Assembly (NCBI GenBank): GCA_038380795.1
Contig: CM076270.1
Coordinates: 22,460,001-22,524,000, forward strand
Length of the DNA: 64,000 nt
Origin: Pyrocephalus nanus
Taxonomy: Eukaryota > Chordata > Aves > Passeriformes > Tyrannidae
Reading direction: 5' to 3'
Shown: piece by piece, positions 38,425-50,413 of the stretch
Position numbering within the stretch: position 1 is the first letter of the stretch
How the letters are laid out: every line of letters starts with the position of its first letter
Position numbers and translations under genes: made by a program
Notes under the pieces: generated by a model
What the model saw: the letters and a program-made list of their open reading frames with translations, nothing else
Told to the model about the DNA's origin: nothing
The model's database searches: none

Positions 38425-41400
38425 GTAAGTTCAGCAAAAAACCTGCCAACGATTTCATCAAGCTGGGCACAGTGGGGCCCTCAGCAATAAACTGCGCAAC
38501 TCCGTCCACTTTTCAAGGCACGTCAGAGCTGCGGGGAGATAATCTTACATCAGGCTTCCCAAAAGCTGCCTTCATTTGGTTCCATGCTATTCTGCAGCAC
38601 CAAGTCAGCAAGGGCGCTGTCTGAGCGTGACATCTGTGCTTGCAGGAGGGGGAAGCCAGCACTCGGATGCACACGCAGGTGTTCAGGTTGGAAAGCGTGT
38701 GTCTGGAAAGCTGAGTGCACAAAAAAGGAGGTGCTCTCTGTGCACTCTTTTGGGAGCTGGGAGCCACATGAGCAGCTGCACAGTGGGAGGAGAGTAAGCT
38801 AGAAGATCAGATGGGTCAATTAGATGCAGAAGTAAGTGGAAAACCTCAGCTCCAAATTTTCTGTAGAAGCCAGGTTGTGAAGTAGCACAGGAATTCACCA
38901 GTCTTGCTATTTATTTGGAGTTATGCAGGTTTTCCACAACCAGGATTTTCCAGCTCTCGTATAATCAGTTTACTGTTCACTCTTATAAGCCAGTTGTTTC
39001 CCACTTGGTTAAATTACTATAAATTCCACGTGTTTGCAACGATGATCAGCTGATCTTATCCCTGCAGGGTTTTGCCAAGTGTAAGAATTAACAGGCTCTA
39101 CACTTACACAGGCGAGGGAGAAGGAATAGCAAGAGGACTTTCCACCCCCACTCTCTAACCACGTACACACACACTCAGACACCTGTGCCAGACAGCACAG
39201 AGCATCCAACCCTTCCCTGGGACCAAGACCTCCTCCACAGCATGCCCAGCAGAGCCCTGGCAGAGGTGGGGGCAGCAGGAGGGTTGCCCAGGGTTCTAAA
39301 CTGTGCCCAGTGTGCGAGGGAACCTTGGATGATGGGGGCAGAAGTATTCCCTGGCATGACTTCGTTTTCTCCGGGTTTCTAATTCCCTACTGCCACTGCA
39401 AACCTCCCCAAGGGTTCTTTCTATGCTTGAGCCTTCTAAGGGGTGGCAGGGGAAGGGAGTATTCCATCTTCTCATCCTGCTGCCCAAGCAGAGCACATGT
39501 CAACCAGCACCCCCACCACGGTTATTCTGTAAACAACAGCTGGTAGCCTCGAACAGTCATGACTGAATATTAAGCAATAAATCACCACGATTTACTTAAA
39601 TTGATGCTTAAGGCTCAACAAAACACAAAACTCTTGATGCTAGGCACTGTACCAAAACCCAGAATGAGGATGTCCCTCCTTTGGACACAGGGTTGCCACA
39701 ATATATCAGTGTTGGCCAAGGAGATTCCTTCAAATCTGCTCAGCTCCATAGGTATATTTTTGGAAGTCTGACTCCTCTGCTCCTTGACTTCTCCTGTCTC
39801 CCTGCCAAAGTAGGTCATCATGCCCTCATGTAGAATCTGGCTCTGGACAAGATATTCCATTCAAGACACTTCTGCAAAGCCGTGACTGCTACATAATTAT
39901 ATCCAAGCCACACAGTTTAGTAGGTTGATCACAGCAGCATCATGCCCTACACAAAGACTGCAAAACACTAACAAACTGCCTGCTAAATAAATTTAACTGG
40001 GTTGATCTTCAAACTCCTGTGGAAAGATTGCTTCCAAGACTTCAGTTATCTAGAATTTAGGAAGCTCAAATATTTCTATAGCCTGCTGAAGTCACATCTG
40101 TAATTTCTCCCTTGCCTGCAAGAAAAAACTGCAGAACAGGCCCCAAACAGTTTTTAATTCAAAGAAACAAAGCTGAATCATTGCAAATCTGTGCTGAAGT
40201 TGTAAACAACACGAACAGTTGTGCATACACCTCTTCCTACTTGTATTGTGATTTCCTTCTCCATGCATTTATATGCCTTTCCTAAGCCCTCCCAACCTGG
40301 ATACTTCAAGAATCCCTTCCTTACCAACCTTCAGTTAAAATTACGCAAGTCACTTAAGATTCGCAAAGAACACCCCAAGAAAATCACCAACATTTCAGCA
40401 CAGCTTCCAGTGAAAAGGCACAAAATATTGCTGCAGGCTGAGGGCAGTGAGAAATACTGCTGTCAGTGGTACAGAGGTGGGGAACAGCATCACCCCCCAG
40501 GTTGGAAAAGGCCCTTAACAACAAGTTCGATTTTATGTTTCTTGAAGAGACTTGCAGGGTTTTCTGTGTGCTTTGCTACCCTTCAAGCAAACAGACTCCA
40601 TGGCCATCGAGGAAAACCCCTGAAAACTGGTAGTCATGATCTCTTAACCCTCACAAAATAACAACACATCAGAGCATTCCACAGTTTCTGTGTTTACATA
40701 AATACAGTTTTACAGTTCATTTACCGAATGTCAAATTGGGATTTCTTTGTTTTCAAATGACAGAATTTCCTTTGCAAGTAACTCCATAATCAAGCTTCCA
40801 CAGTCAAGCTTCCAGAGCTTAGAAATGGCAATTTCTGCCGGTTTTTTCACCCTCCAAGACAGTCTCTCTTCATATTATCAGGAGGACTGCTGGTCATTCC
40901 TAGACAATGTTATCTTCTGGGACACTGACCTGTTTTGGTTCTCTGATTAAGGCTGAATTTTCTATATGTGATAAGAAAGAGTGCAAGCCCTTTCTGAACG
41001 TGTTGCAAGGCAGACAGGTAATATTCTGAAACTGTTTAGAAAATTTTTCCATCCTGTAGGTATTTCCCTAAGCAATTATTTATTTAGCTGACTAAAGTAT
41101 TAGAGATAATCACTATAATTTTATTTAAAGACATAATTTTGATTTCCATTTAAACCCACTTTATTAGTTCACCATTTAAGACACACTCAGCTGAAGCATC
41201 GCATAAAATTGCTAGTGTAGATGCAAATGTTTTATTCTAAAAATTGCCAAGTAACACTGATTTCTACTGCAGATACATCAAATAAAGAGTGAAAGTTAGT
41301 AGCTTTGAAGTTCCTGGCATGCTTTCCTAGACCAAAATTTGGTTTATTCCAAAAAACTAAAAACTGACAAGTATTTAGTCTTGGGTAAAGTGTATTTTGT

Positions 41401-44400
41401 TTTTATTTTTCACACTTTTTGCACGTATGAAAGAGACTTTTTACCTAGTCTCTTCCATAGAAATCAATAGGACTGCACGAGAAAGTCAACTCTGCCTCTG
41501 AATTTATTCACAGAAGCTTTACAAACCTACTTCAGTATCTCAGTCTCAGAGGCTCTTCCAACATTTTCTAGGACGCCAACAGTGAGTACTCCAGAACTAA
41601 AAGGCTATTATTTTTCAGGAGATATTCCAAAATGAAAGACTAACATACTGTAATTGCAGCTGGTGGAAGGATTCAGAGGACAGAAAAGCAAATTAGGAGC
41701 AAATGAAAGCAACTGATTCCTATCACCATTCCCAATAAAAAGGCCAATTCACTGGACTATTCACAGACCTATTCAGTTAAAGGAGAGAAAACAGCAACAC
41801 AGAAACAAGCATTTCCCAAGGGAGTTTTAAGCCATACAGAAGCCAGTGATACGTGGCAGCAACAAAAGGCTCCAAAACCACAGCAGGAGATGCTGCTAAT
41901 TTTGCTAACAAGGAGTTAATTTAAAATATGAAAACAGCAGACAAGTTATTTATCTAAGATCTTTTAACTCAGTCCCACAAGGAATAGGAACATGGAGTAC
42001 TCTGTCAGAAGATGTATTATGTCCAGCAAGAAATTTGTTAGCATTTTACATCTAAAGCCTCAGTTTGGAGGGTTTCTTTCTTTGGCATCTGGTAAAGTCA
42101 TGAATCAATTTACAAAATCACAACTAGAAAATCTATTATGTGGTTTAAAAAAGGCCTAAGTATCTCTAATGCAAGCATGTGCTAAATAGCCAGGTATTAA
42201 ATGGGGTGTGCTGAGACTGCCAAAGTAGCAATAAAATAGTTCCAGTCTTCTTTAACCTTAATGTCTCTCAAAGAAAATATGAGGCATCTCTTAACATTTT
42301 AAGTGGGAATAAGGCAGGGATTACAAACAACAAAACCTGGACTTGTAGTAAATCTTCTTAGGAGCCATTGGCCCTTTTTCCCAGAAGAGCATCACCATAC
42401 TTTAGACACTTACTTTTCTAGCATTCTGTTTTCCAAAGCCAAAGCAAGAAAGAGAAATCCCAAACAGTCCATGAGGACGAGGTGCTTAAAGAAACAAACA
42501 AATATTCTAAGAACCAACAAATGGTTGAAAAACCAACTTTGATAGAAACTGCCTAACCCACCTCCCAGTAATACTGAAGCACTCACCTTCACTCAGAGTC
42601 AAAGTTGTGCAAAACCCAAGGAAAAGTTGAACCAATTACACTCAGTGGAAATACTCAGTGAGAGTCCCAAATCCTGAAGTGCCTAAAGATGCTGGAAAAG
42701 CAACATGAGCTGAGACCACAGATTAATTTGCTTTTTTAATGGTGAGGCTACATACACACCTTTTCCACATGAGAGGATCAGCTGAACTGGAATAAACATA
42801 TATTCATCCCAGAAAGATGGACTGGACAGTTGAGCCTTTAAAACACACGAGTCTGCAGCACAGTTATGTAGACACAGTGCTCTCCTGTCACTGAAATATT
42901 TTTTTCTTTAAAACGTTCAGTATGAGTTTTGATAACACCACCTACATCCCCAATAAGCTCATTCAGAACTGTTGGAATAGCTGTCCATAAAACAGGACAA
43001 AATCACCCCAAGCAGAAGCAGATGGAACCTCACTGAAATGGTGGCAAGTGCATCTTACACAGCAGTTACAGCATGGATGGCCTCAGGGATTTTACATTTG
43101 CTCACACAAATCCTACCATAAACATCTGAATGGGTTGTAAAGACACACAGTGAACTAGATAATTTCATTTCAATCATGCCAATCTCCCCCTGCCTAGTGT
43201 CGGCTCCTCTCTCTCAAATTTGCCAGTTTAAGGCATTTTCTAATATCTGTAGAACACAAACAAGCCTTTTTGGTAAGAAGTGTATTCTTCAAACCCCAGT
43301 CTCAGTGTTTGAAACTAAGTAATCCTAAAGCCTTGATCCTAAGGATCCTAAGAAGTCCTTAAAAATGTCTTCATTGTTTAAAATACCTTTTCTCATATCC
43401 CGGTTTTATTACCATCCTACTGCTATCTCTACATTCCAGTGGAAAACTGCTCTCTGTGCTCCTTTGCCAGTGGAAGGGAACCTGGAACAATCAGCAGTTT
43501 CTTCTTTGTCTCTGCTCTGCCTCATTCTTTACTCCCCTGCCAGTTGCTGCTTACAAAGTAGATACCTGTCCAATGCTTAAAGCAGTTACTCAAAAATAAA
43601 TTAACTGCTATTTTTTAATGGGCATACATTTGTGGAAAAAAAAAATTCATTGCATTCTAATATGCTTCATTTGATGCAAAGCAAGAGCATTTTAATAAAT
43701 AATTCATATCAACAGAACACAAAATTTATTAGCCTAATACTTTTAGAAGCACGAATCCAATGAGATGGGATGTACACACACATACACATGTACTCAGCTG
43801 TATTGTATTTTCATACACTCACATTACGGCAATAGTCCTCATCATCTCTGACACATGAAAGTTCCTGCCTGCACCAGGACAGAAGACAGATTTTTACTGA
43901 TGTATCTCTCAGTAAATTAGATAAGGAAAAGCAGAGGAGAGCATACTATACACTCCTGATTCTGTAATTTGGTCACTTATGCAAATACAAGTAACACCAA
44001 AAAAGTAAAGACTTTGGAAGAATTATCATCAGCAGTTCTCTTTCTTTTTTATTTACCCTGAAAAAAATGAGGATTCATGGAGACGGATCTGCAGGAGTGG
44101 GTCTATATTTGGTATATATGTCCAAGTAAAGCCTGCAAGTTTTCTGTATGGCTACAGTTCCCACACACTGTCCAAGAAAGAAGGTTGAAATAGAGGCAGA
44201 CTCCAACCTTTCTTAGCACAAGCAAAGATCCTTGCAACCCACTAAATACAGAAGCATTTTAAAGCATTTAAAAATCACAGAGATAAAATGCATTATTTGT
44301 GCAAGTGTGGGTCAGTCCTTGGGCACCACTTGAATTCTGATGTCAAACAACCAGACAAGTACGGTCCACAGGCAAAGTAAGCGTGCAGAGAAGAGCATCA

Positions 44401-47400
44401 GTGAACATGGGCTTGGAAGCAGACTCTGTAAACTGAAAATGGTGCTCTGAAATCCTCAAGACGCTGCTGAGGTGTGAAGCACACGCACTCTCCTCCCTAC
44501 CCCCAAAACATAAAATGCATCACTAGACTCATTCCTAGTATTCACTTGGCCAGTGACCTCAGTGAGAAGAGCGTTAAGTCCCTGTTGAAAATGCAGATTT
44601 GCTACAGAAACTCTATAAAAAGTAAATTAAATTTAAAAAAAAAGATCTGTAAAAAGCAAGTGTTTCTTTCATCTGTTCCTGACTTCCTTATTATTTCAGT
44701 GTTGGACGTAGAAGAGTAAATAAATCTCATTTTATATCTGTGACACAATTCCCAGCTGTGGTTTCCTCAAGCCCTTCCAAAGCAGCTTTTTGGCAACTTA
44801 AAATGATTTGGCACAATCACAGTCACAGAAAATATATTTTATTCCTAAAAGGATTATTCAAAGTTTAACTGGCTGTAAGAGCGCCACATCCGCTGAAACT
44901 CAGAAACAGAGACAGAACCCTGAGAGAACTGATTCTCTGCTGCCTGATGCACACCCCTCACACACATTATGGAATTTCCCTCAGTATCCTCAGACTGGAA
45001 ACTGTCAGCTTTTTTTTTCCAAAGAACAAAGATACAGCGACAGGTATCATGGCACTGCTCATGACTGGGACACTTGCTCATGGGAACCCTGCTGAAACTC
45101 CATTTTTAAGCCTCACTTAAACTGTGGCTCAACAGCCATAATCTAGCTCTGAGTTTGGATCTTCCTACGGTGAAACCCAAACCACTGCTATGGGGTGAAA
45201 TCCATTAAAATCCCCCAACAGCTTTCCCATTTAGATTGTGACACGAAAGTGTTTCCATTTCAGTATCTCCCAAATAAGAATCATTTATTTTTACAGTGTG
45301 CCTCCAGCATTTCCCACACATTTACCAGCTGAAGAGAAAAATCCTCAACCCCATTCTGAATTTATCATCACAACACCTGCTCTCTGTCAAAGCTCACTGA
45401 GGACCCCAAACAAACCATCCTCAATGGGCCTCCAATCACTTTGCAATTTTGTGTTGCTTTTCAGCATGCCAGGCATATCCCAAACAGCCTAACCCACAAC
45501 CAGATGGTCAATACACAGGGGAAGACACCCACAGACTTTGAAAACAAACAAACAAATAAATCAGAATTACCAGTGTTTGGTTGTCTGGTTGTGTTTAGAC
45601 TAGGACCCTGAAAAAAGTGCCTCAGAGCACACTCACAACGTGGGAACCCACTCCCAACCTCGAGTTTATTTCTGCCAACAGGTTGAGTTGGGGGGGAATA
45701 AATCTAAAAAGCACTTCCTCTCCCCCCTCCCCGTTCCACAAATGCATTATTCATAAAAGCCAGGGATTTTTTTTATTACCTGGGGATTTCTTTTTTATTA
45801 TGTTCAAAGGACTGTTTCAGTGAGCACTCACTCCCCTGCAGGCAAATATGCAGGGTTTTTTTACACGGCGGTATAAATTACAGTGAATACCTAAATAATA
45901 CCGGCAAAACCTCAACAAAATCAAATAGCCAAAAACATTAGGGACAAATTGCCCTTGCACAATTTATTCCATTGTTTGGTGGAAGTCCACAGAGAATCTG
46001 GGGCCCCTAGTATGCTGGATCTAAATTGATTTATTCTTACTATCACAGGGAAAGTCAATAAACTATTTCTTTGCGTAAGTTATACCTACATTAAAAAAAA
46101 AAATCCTAAAATACTACAAAAATGGCTATTTTTCCTTAACTCCTGAGCTTCTACAAAGAGGAGAGCAGCATTAAGATATATGTAGTTATTCTCATAAATC
46201 TGATTAGTGAAGACAAGGAATAACCACAGCTTAAAACACAGAGAGAGAGAGAAAACAATGCTTTTTTTTTTTCACTCTCAATAGAACATATTTCAGATGC
46301 TACCTCTGCTTGTTGTAATCACATTTCCAGTCTGAATCACAAATACTCTAGAAGTCTATCTCGCTCTGAAGAGCCAAAATATTTATTTTTATTTGACCTC
46401 CTACTAGGTGCATTCATGGGAAAACAAATGGATTCTACTTGGGGCATGTCCATTTGTGCCTGTATCCCAGAAACCTGAAACCAGGCCAGCATTCTTCTGA
46501 TTGAATAAAGCTGAGTTGTCTGGGTTAAATCTGTTGTCAATATGCTTCGCTTATACAGTGAAACAGTTTCTTGTTGAGCAAGACAGAGATTTACTGTAGG
46601 CAAGATACAGACTTCAAATGCATCAGCATGGAAAGGGAAGGACAGAAATGTATTAATTCTTCAAGAAACACCGGATAAAGGCACTGTATACCTTTGCAGG
46701 AAGCTCTTTTCCTATGAATAATCATGGTCTTGAGTCAACAGACTTTGCCTACTTAAGCTATCTCTTGCATCAGAATCCAATTATAGCAAAGCCTACAGAA
46801 AACAGGTTTGGCACACTTTAATATTTTGGTATTGATCTAATTTAGCTCTGGTTTCAATTACAACGGGGAGCATTTTATCAAGAGATATACTTTGTTTGTT
46901 GGACTCTAAATTGGTTTTTTGCTTATTGTCTCTGATCTCACTATCTGGGTACTTTTTTCACGCTTATTGCCACAGTTTTAGAGGTTTCACCCCTTTTATT
47001 ATGAACTTTTTTACAGGAAAGAAATCAAATCCAGCTTTTCTAAGTAATAAGTGAACTCAATACATTTAAAAACTGGGCTGGGGTTTCTGTAGCAACCATT
47101 CGACAGTGATACAACTGAATTTGACATCAAAGAACAAATGTATCAAGTCATCCTGACAACTGAAACACTTGCTTTAAGAAGAATGCCTACATATATCTGG
47201 AACATAGACGGATTATCCTAAGTAAAATGAGTATTCTATTTAGCAATATATGTATAGCGTATCATCCCACTTGAGGCATCTTTTCTCCCATCAATGTGCA
47301 TAACTGCCACAAAAATTAGCTGGACTTATCCACAGAAACCGAGAGGAGAATAGACCTTTTTATTTAGTTTTCAGACGTATGGAAGAATTATCTCATTTTC

Positions 47401-49379
47401 CATTTAATGACATACAGAAGATATATGGAAGTAATTTTCTTTCTTCCTGCTGAATTTGGCTTTAAACTCTGCAGCTTTATGTCTTACATTCATTGAAGGG
47501 AATGTCATCTCTACAACCCAAAATAGTTACACATATTTATAAACTCCATCTAAGAAATTACCCCTGGTTAGCAACGTGTACCTTTCAGCTCCAAAACCCA
47601 AAAGCCTGACAACAAGAAGATCTTGCTGCACTGTGCTCTCCCAAAACACAAATCTCCTATTGATAATCTGGAATGTTTACTGAATTAGAAGAGGATTATG
47701 AAATCACATCAGTGATTAGAATCATACACTGCTGAAGGCAGATAGCTGGAGTGTTGAAATTTCTAAAAAGGAAGCTGTCAAATAGTAGGAAGCAATTTGC
47801 AATGATCCATAGCCTTGTGAATAAAATCACAAACCTAGTGCTGTGTTAAGCTCCAAGAAGTGATAAAAATTTGAATTCAGAGTTTCTAATTCCAAAACTA
47901 AGTCCATTTCACGGGCTGCCACAATTTCTAGAAAAACATAAGACTTCACAGAGATAAAGGAACATTACAAACACACTGGAACTGAAACAGAGTTCCTAGT
48001 GTTTCTTCAAGCATGAAAAGGTGTGACACTCAGGGTAGACTGCTTTTTAAAACTCCCTGTTGGTATTGCTAGATGTGAGATACAACTGTTCAGCCCTAAA
48101 GACAAACATGCAGTGCATCCCTCTCCAGTCCAAACAGCGACAAGAACTGTGCTACTTTCTAGCTCGAGGTAACATATATCTGTGACTTCCCTTGATTTGG
48201 AAGAAAAAAAAGTGAACCTGAAAATTGCAGCTTGTGCTCTTGAGACTATTTGTTGATGACTTTTCCAGGTAGATTTTCAAGCCCCTCCCCGCCCAGAATA
48301 GTCTTGAAACACAAACCAGTGTAAGTCAATTGCTGGCATTAAAGAAAAAAAATCAACCAATACTTATTTTGCAGACACTGAGAAAAGCCCAAAAGGTCTT
48401 GCACAAACTATCCATGTTAAAAAGAACAGCTGAAAAGGGGCAAAAACCCCCAGACATTTAGAATATGCATTAGAAGAAACCCCTTTCAAAATCATTCAAG
48501 TTCTTTTCAAATGTCATTAAAATAAAAATAAACATTTATTTAGGCTGCAATATGCCACAGGCCTTGTCAACTACACTGGAAAAATGGGTGAGCTCCTGTA
48601 TAATCAGTGCACCTGTCCTTAAGGCTATAGTTCTTCCAGCACAAATTCCTGTAGTAAGATGTCAGGCAAACATTAGTTGAAAAGAAAAGGCTTATTCCAG
48701 TAACAATGGTTATTTGTGCACAACCCAATCCTAACAGGCTTCTGACGAGAGACATCACTTAACAATTCAGTGTTGGTTTTATCATTCCTGCCCTCTGAAC
48801 AGGGAAACAAACACCTTTAAATTTTACCCCTAAACTGAAGAACTCAAGCTGCAATGTTGAAAGTGTTGAGTTGGCACATGCAAGGCTTCACCCAACAAGC
48901 AGCTATTTCCCCAGAGCAAGACAGCAGGAACGAGCCCTGGTGTGGGGAGGTAGCAAGAGGCCACCAAACACGCTGCAGCCAAGGTTTCTGACCCCGCTTT
49001 TACTATTTTATACCAGCCCTGGCAGCCACTTCTTTCACAGCCGCCTCGCTTCTCTGGGCTCTAGTGAGTCAAGGTGGGCACTTCTCCCTGAGTGACATCA
49101 GCAGGGGCTGATGGACCCCTCTGGAGCCTGTCCTGGCCCACGTGGAATCACCCTGGCATCATGTCTTTGCACGTTTATGGCACGGTTCAGACCACAGGTT
49201 CGGACCTAAGAGGAAACCCAGGACAGACCTGATCTCAGAGCTTCCCTGAGCTGCGAGGGGGCATTCCCAGCACCTGGCTGGCTGCTTTACAATAGCCGTG
49301 GTTGTACATGCACAGGGAGGTGGAGACTTGCCAAGTTTTCCCTGTTGTTCAGGTTTAATTGCTGCCGTGCCCCAGGTGA
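38425..49379. other. Long AT-rich non-coding stretch
   Basis: No recognisable gene was found in about 11 kb. Minor features are the local duplication TCAAGCTTCCA near 40790-40815, an (AAAC)-type tract near 45543, a (GA)6 microsatellite at 46241-46252 and short poly-A or poly-T runs. A minus-strand segment at 42587-42691 has a good acceptor and a CAG-less donor (GAAG|GTGAGT), but stops in all three frames. GC content and CpG begin to rise from about 48.9 kb towards the CpG island. Confidence 0.65.
46241..46252. repeat. (GA)6 microsatellite
   Basis: Six GA units are preceded by ACACA and followed by AAAACAATG. It is a short dinucleotide repeat with no gene association. Confidence 0.9.
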
Positions 49380-49880
49380 TGCGAAGGGCTGCAGTTCGAG
49401 CGTTTCTGTCCTTGTTGGTTTATGTTCTATACAAATCCCTCGGCATCGCTGGCATCTCGGGCGACCTAAAGCCTGCGCTTCTTGCGCAATCTTTATACCC
49501 ACTGCACAGACAGAGTAGGGGGGATTTGTTTATTTCAAAGCAATTCACTCAACACCTCCTCTCCCCCAGCCCCAGCCCCTTAGGTAGCAGGTCCCCAGGC
49601 CGGGCTGCGCCGGCCGGAGCCGCACGCTGCCGGAACGGGAAAGCCCTCATCGCTCCCGATTGTTTTCCTGAATGCCTCTGCGAACAAGAGCGAAAGGAAA
49701 TATCCCCGGCCGGCTGGCCGGCGGCCAGGGGCCCGCTCGCTGCCGAGGCCAAGGCAAACACGGCCCTGCCTCAGCCCCGGGCCCCGCCGCCCCTCAGCCG
49801 GCCCTGCTGCTCCCAGCGCGGCACCCCGGGCTCCTTCGTGCCAGCCCGGCCAGGGGAAAAGCTCCTTGCCCCCCTCAGAG
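49380..49880. promoter_or_regulatory. CpG island, probable orphan promoter
   Basis: CpG dinucleotides become frequent from about 49380 and are very dense at 49600-49850 (for example GCCGGCCGGAGCCGC and GGCCGGCTGGCCGGCGG), in sharp contrast to the CpG-poor surroundings. In vertebrates such islands usually mark promoters of broadly expressed genes and often carry the first exon. Long open frames on both strands (236 codons plus, 129 codons minus) follow from the composition and show no domain. A TATA-like TTTATAC lies near 49492. The direction is unresolved: on the plus strand the island runs into GCAAAGG|GTAAGG at 50004/50005, a plausible first-exon donor. Confidence 0.6.
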
Positions 49881-49999
49881 CCTTGTTCCGCTCCGAACAA
49901 AACCTGCAAGGAGGGCAAGGGACAGCCAGAGGTCCCACTGCCACCATCAGCCAGGTTGCCTTTGCCCACTCACCCTCTGCCCCGTGCCCAGGGAGCCGC

Positions 50000-50413
50000 A
50001 AAGGGTAAGGCTGAGGGGTGCCCGATCCATCCCACCAAAGGGTAAGGCTGAAGGGTGCCCGATCCATCCTACCAAAGGGTAAGGCTGAAGGATGCCCCAA
50101 TCCATCCTACCAAAGGGTAAGGCTGAAGGATGCCCCAATCCATCCCACCAAAGGGTAAGGCTGAAGGGTGCCCGATCCATCCTACCAAAGGGTAAGGCTG
50201 AAGGATGCCCCAATCCATCCCACCAAAGGGTAAGGCTGAAGGGTGCCCCATCCATGTGCCCCATCCATCCTACCAAAGGGTAAGGCTGAAGGATGCCCCA
50301 ATCCATCCCACCAAAGGGTAAGGCTGAAGGATGCCCCAATCCATCCCACCAAAGGGTAAGGCTGAAGGGTGCCCCATCCATGTGCCCCATCCATGTGCCC
50401 CATCCATCCCACC
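50000..50413. repeat. Ten-copy minisatellite, 37/38-bp unit with 13-bp insertions
   Basis: Ten tandem units start with AAAGGGTAAGGCTGA and end with CCATCCYACC. In order their lengths are 37, 37, 38, 38, 37, 38, 50, 38, 38 and 63 bases. Units seven and ten carry one and two extra copies of a 13-base sub-repeat TGTGCCCCATCCA. Units fall into two types (GCCCGATCC and GCCCCAATCC) that are interspersed, which suggests block duplications. The minus strand lacks stops in any frame of the unit, which produces several spurious open frames of 60-147 codons with repeating QPYPLVGW-like peptides. The array directly follows the CpG island, and copy number is likely polymorphic. Confidence 0.97.

Noticed and set aside
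40499..40535. GTTGGAAAAGGCCCTT, resembling a conserved part of the CR1 3' region in reverse
   Set aside because: The match is about 16 bases and does not continue convincingly on either side, which is too short to call.
42587..42691. Minus-strand segment with acceptor TGTTGCTTTTCCAG and donor GAAG|GTGAGT
   Set aside because: All three frames contain stops and nothing else supports transcription. It is kept only as a remark.
49298..50008. 236-codon plus-strand open frame through the CpG island
   Set aside because: Stop codons are depleted by the GC-rich composition, the opposite strand is equally open, and no domain or repeat pattern typical of a protein family is visible.
49947..50390. 147-codon minus-strand open frame with repeating QPYPLVGW-like peptides
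   Set aside because: It is the direct translation of the minisatellite, whose unit has no stop on that strand. The 37/38-base unit mix constantly changes frame, so it is not a conserved repeat protein.
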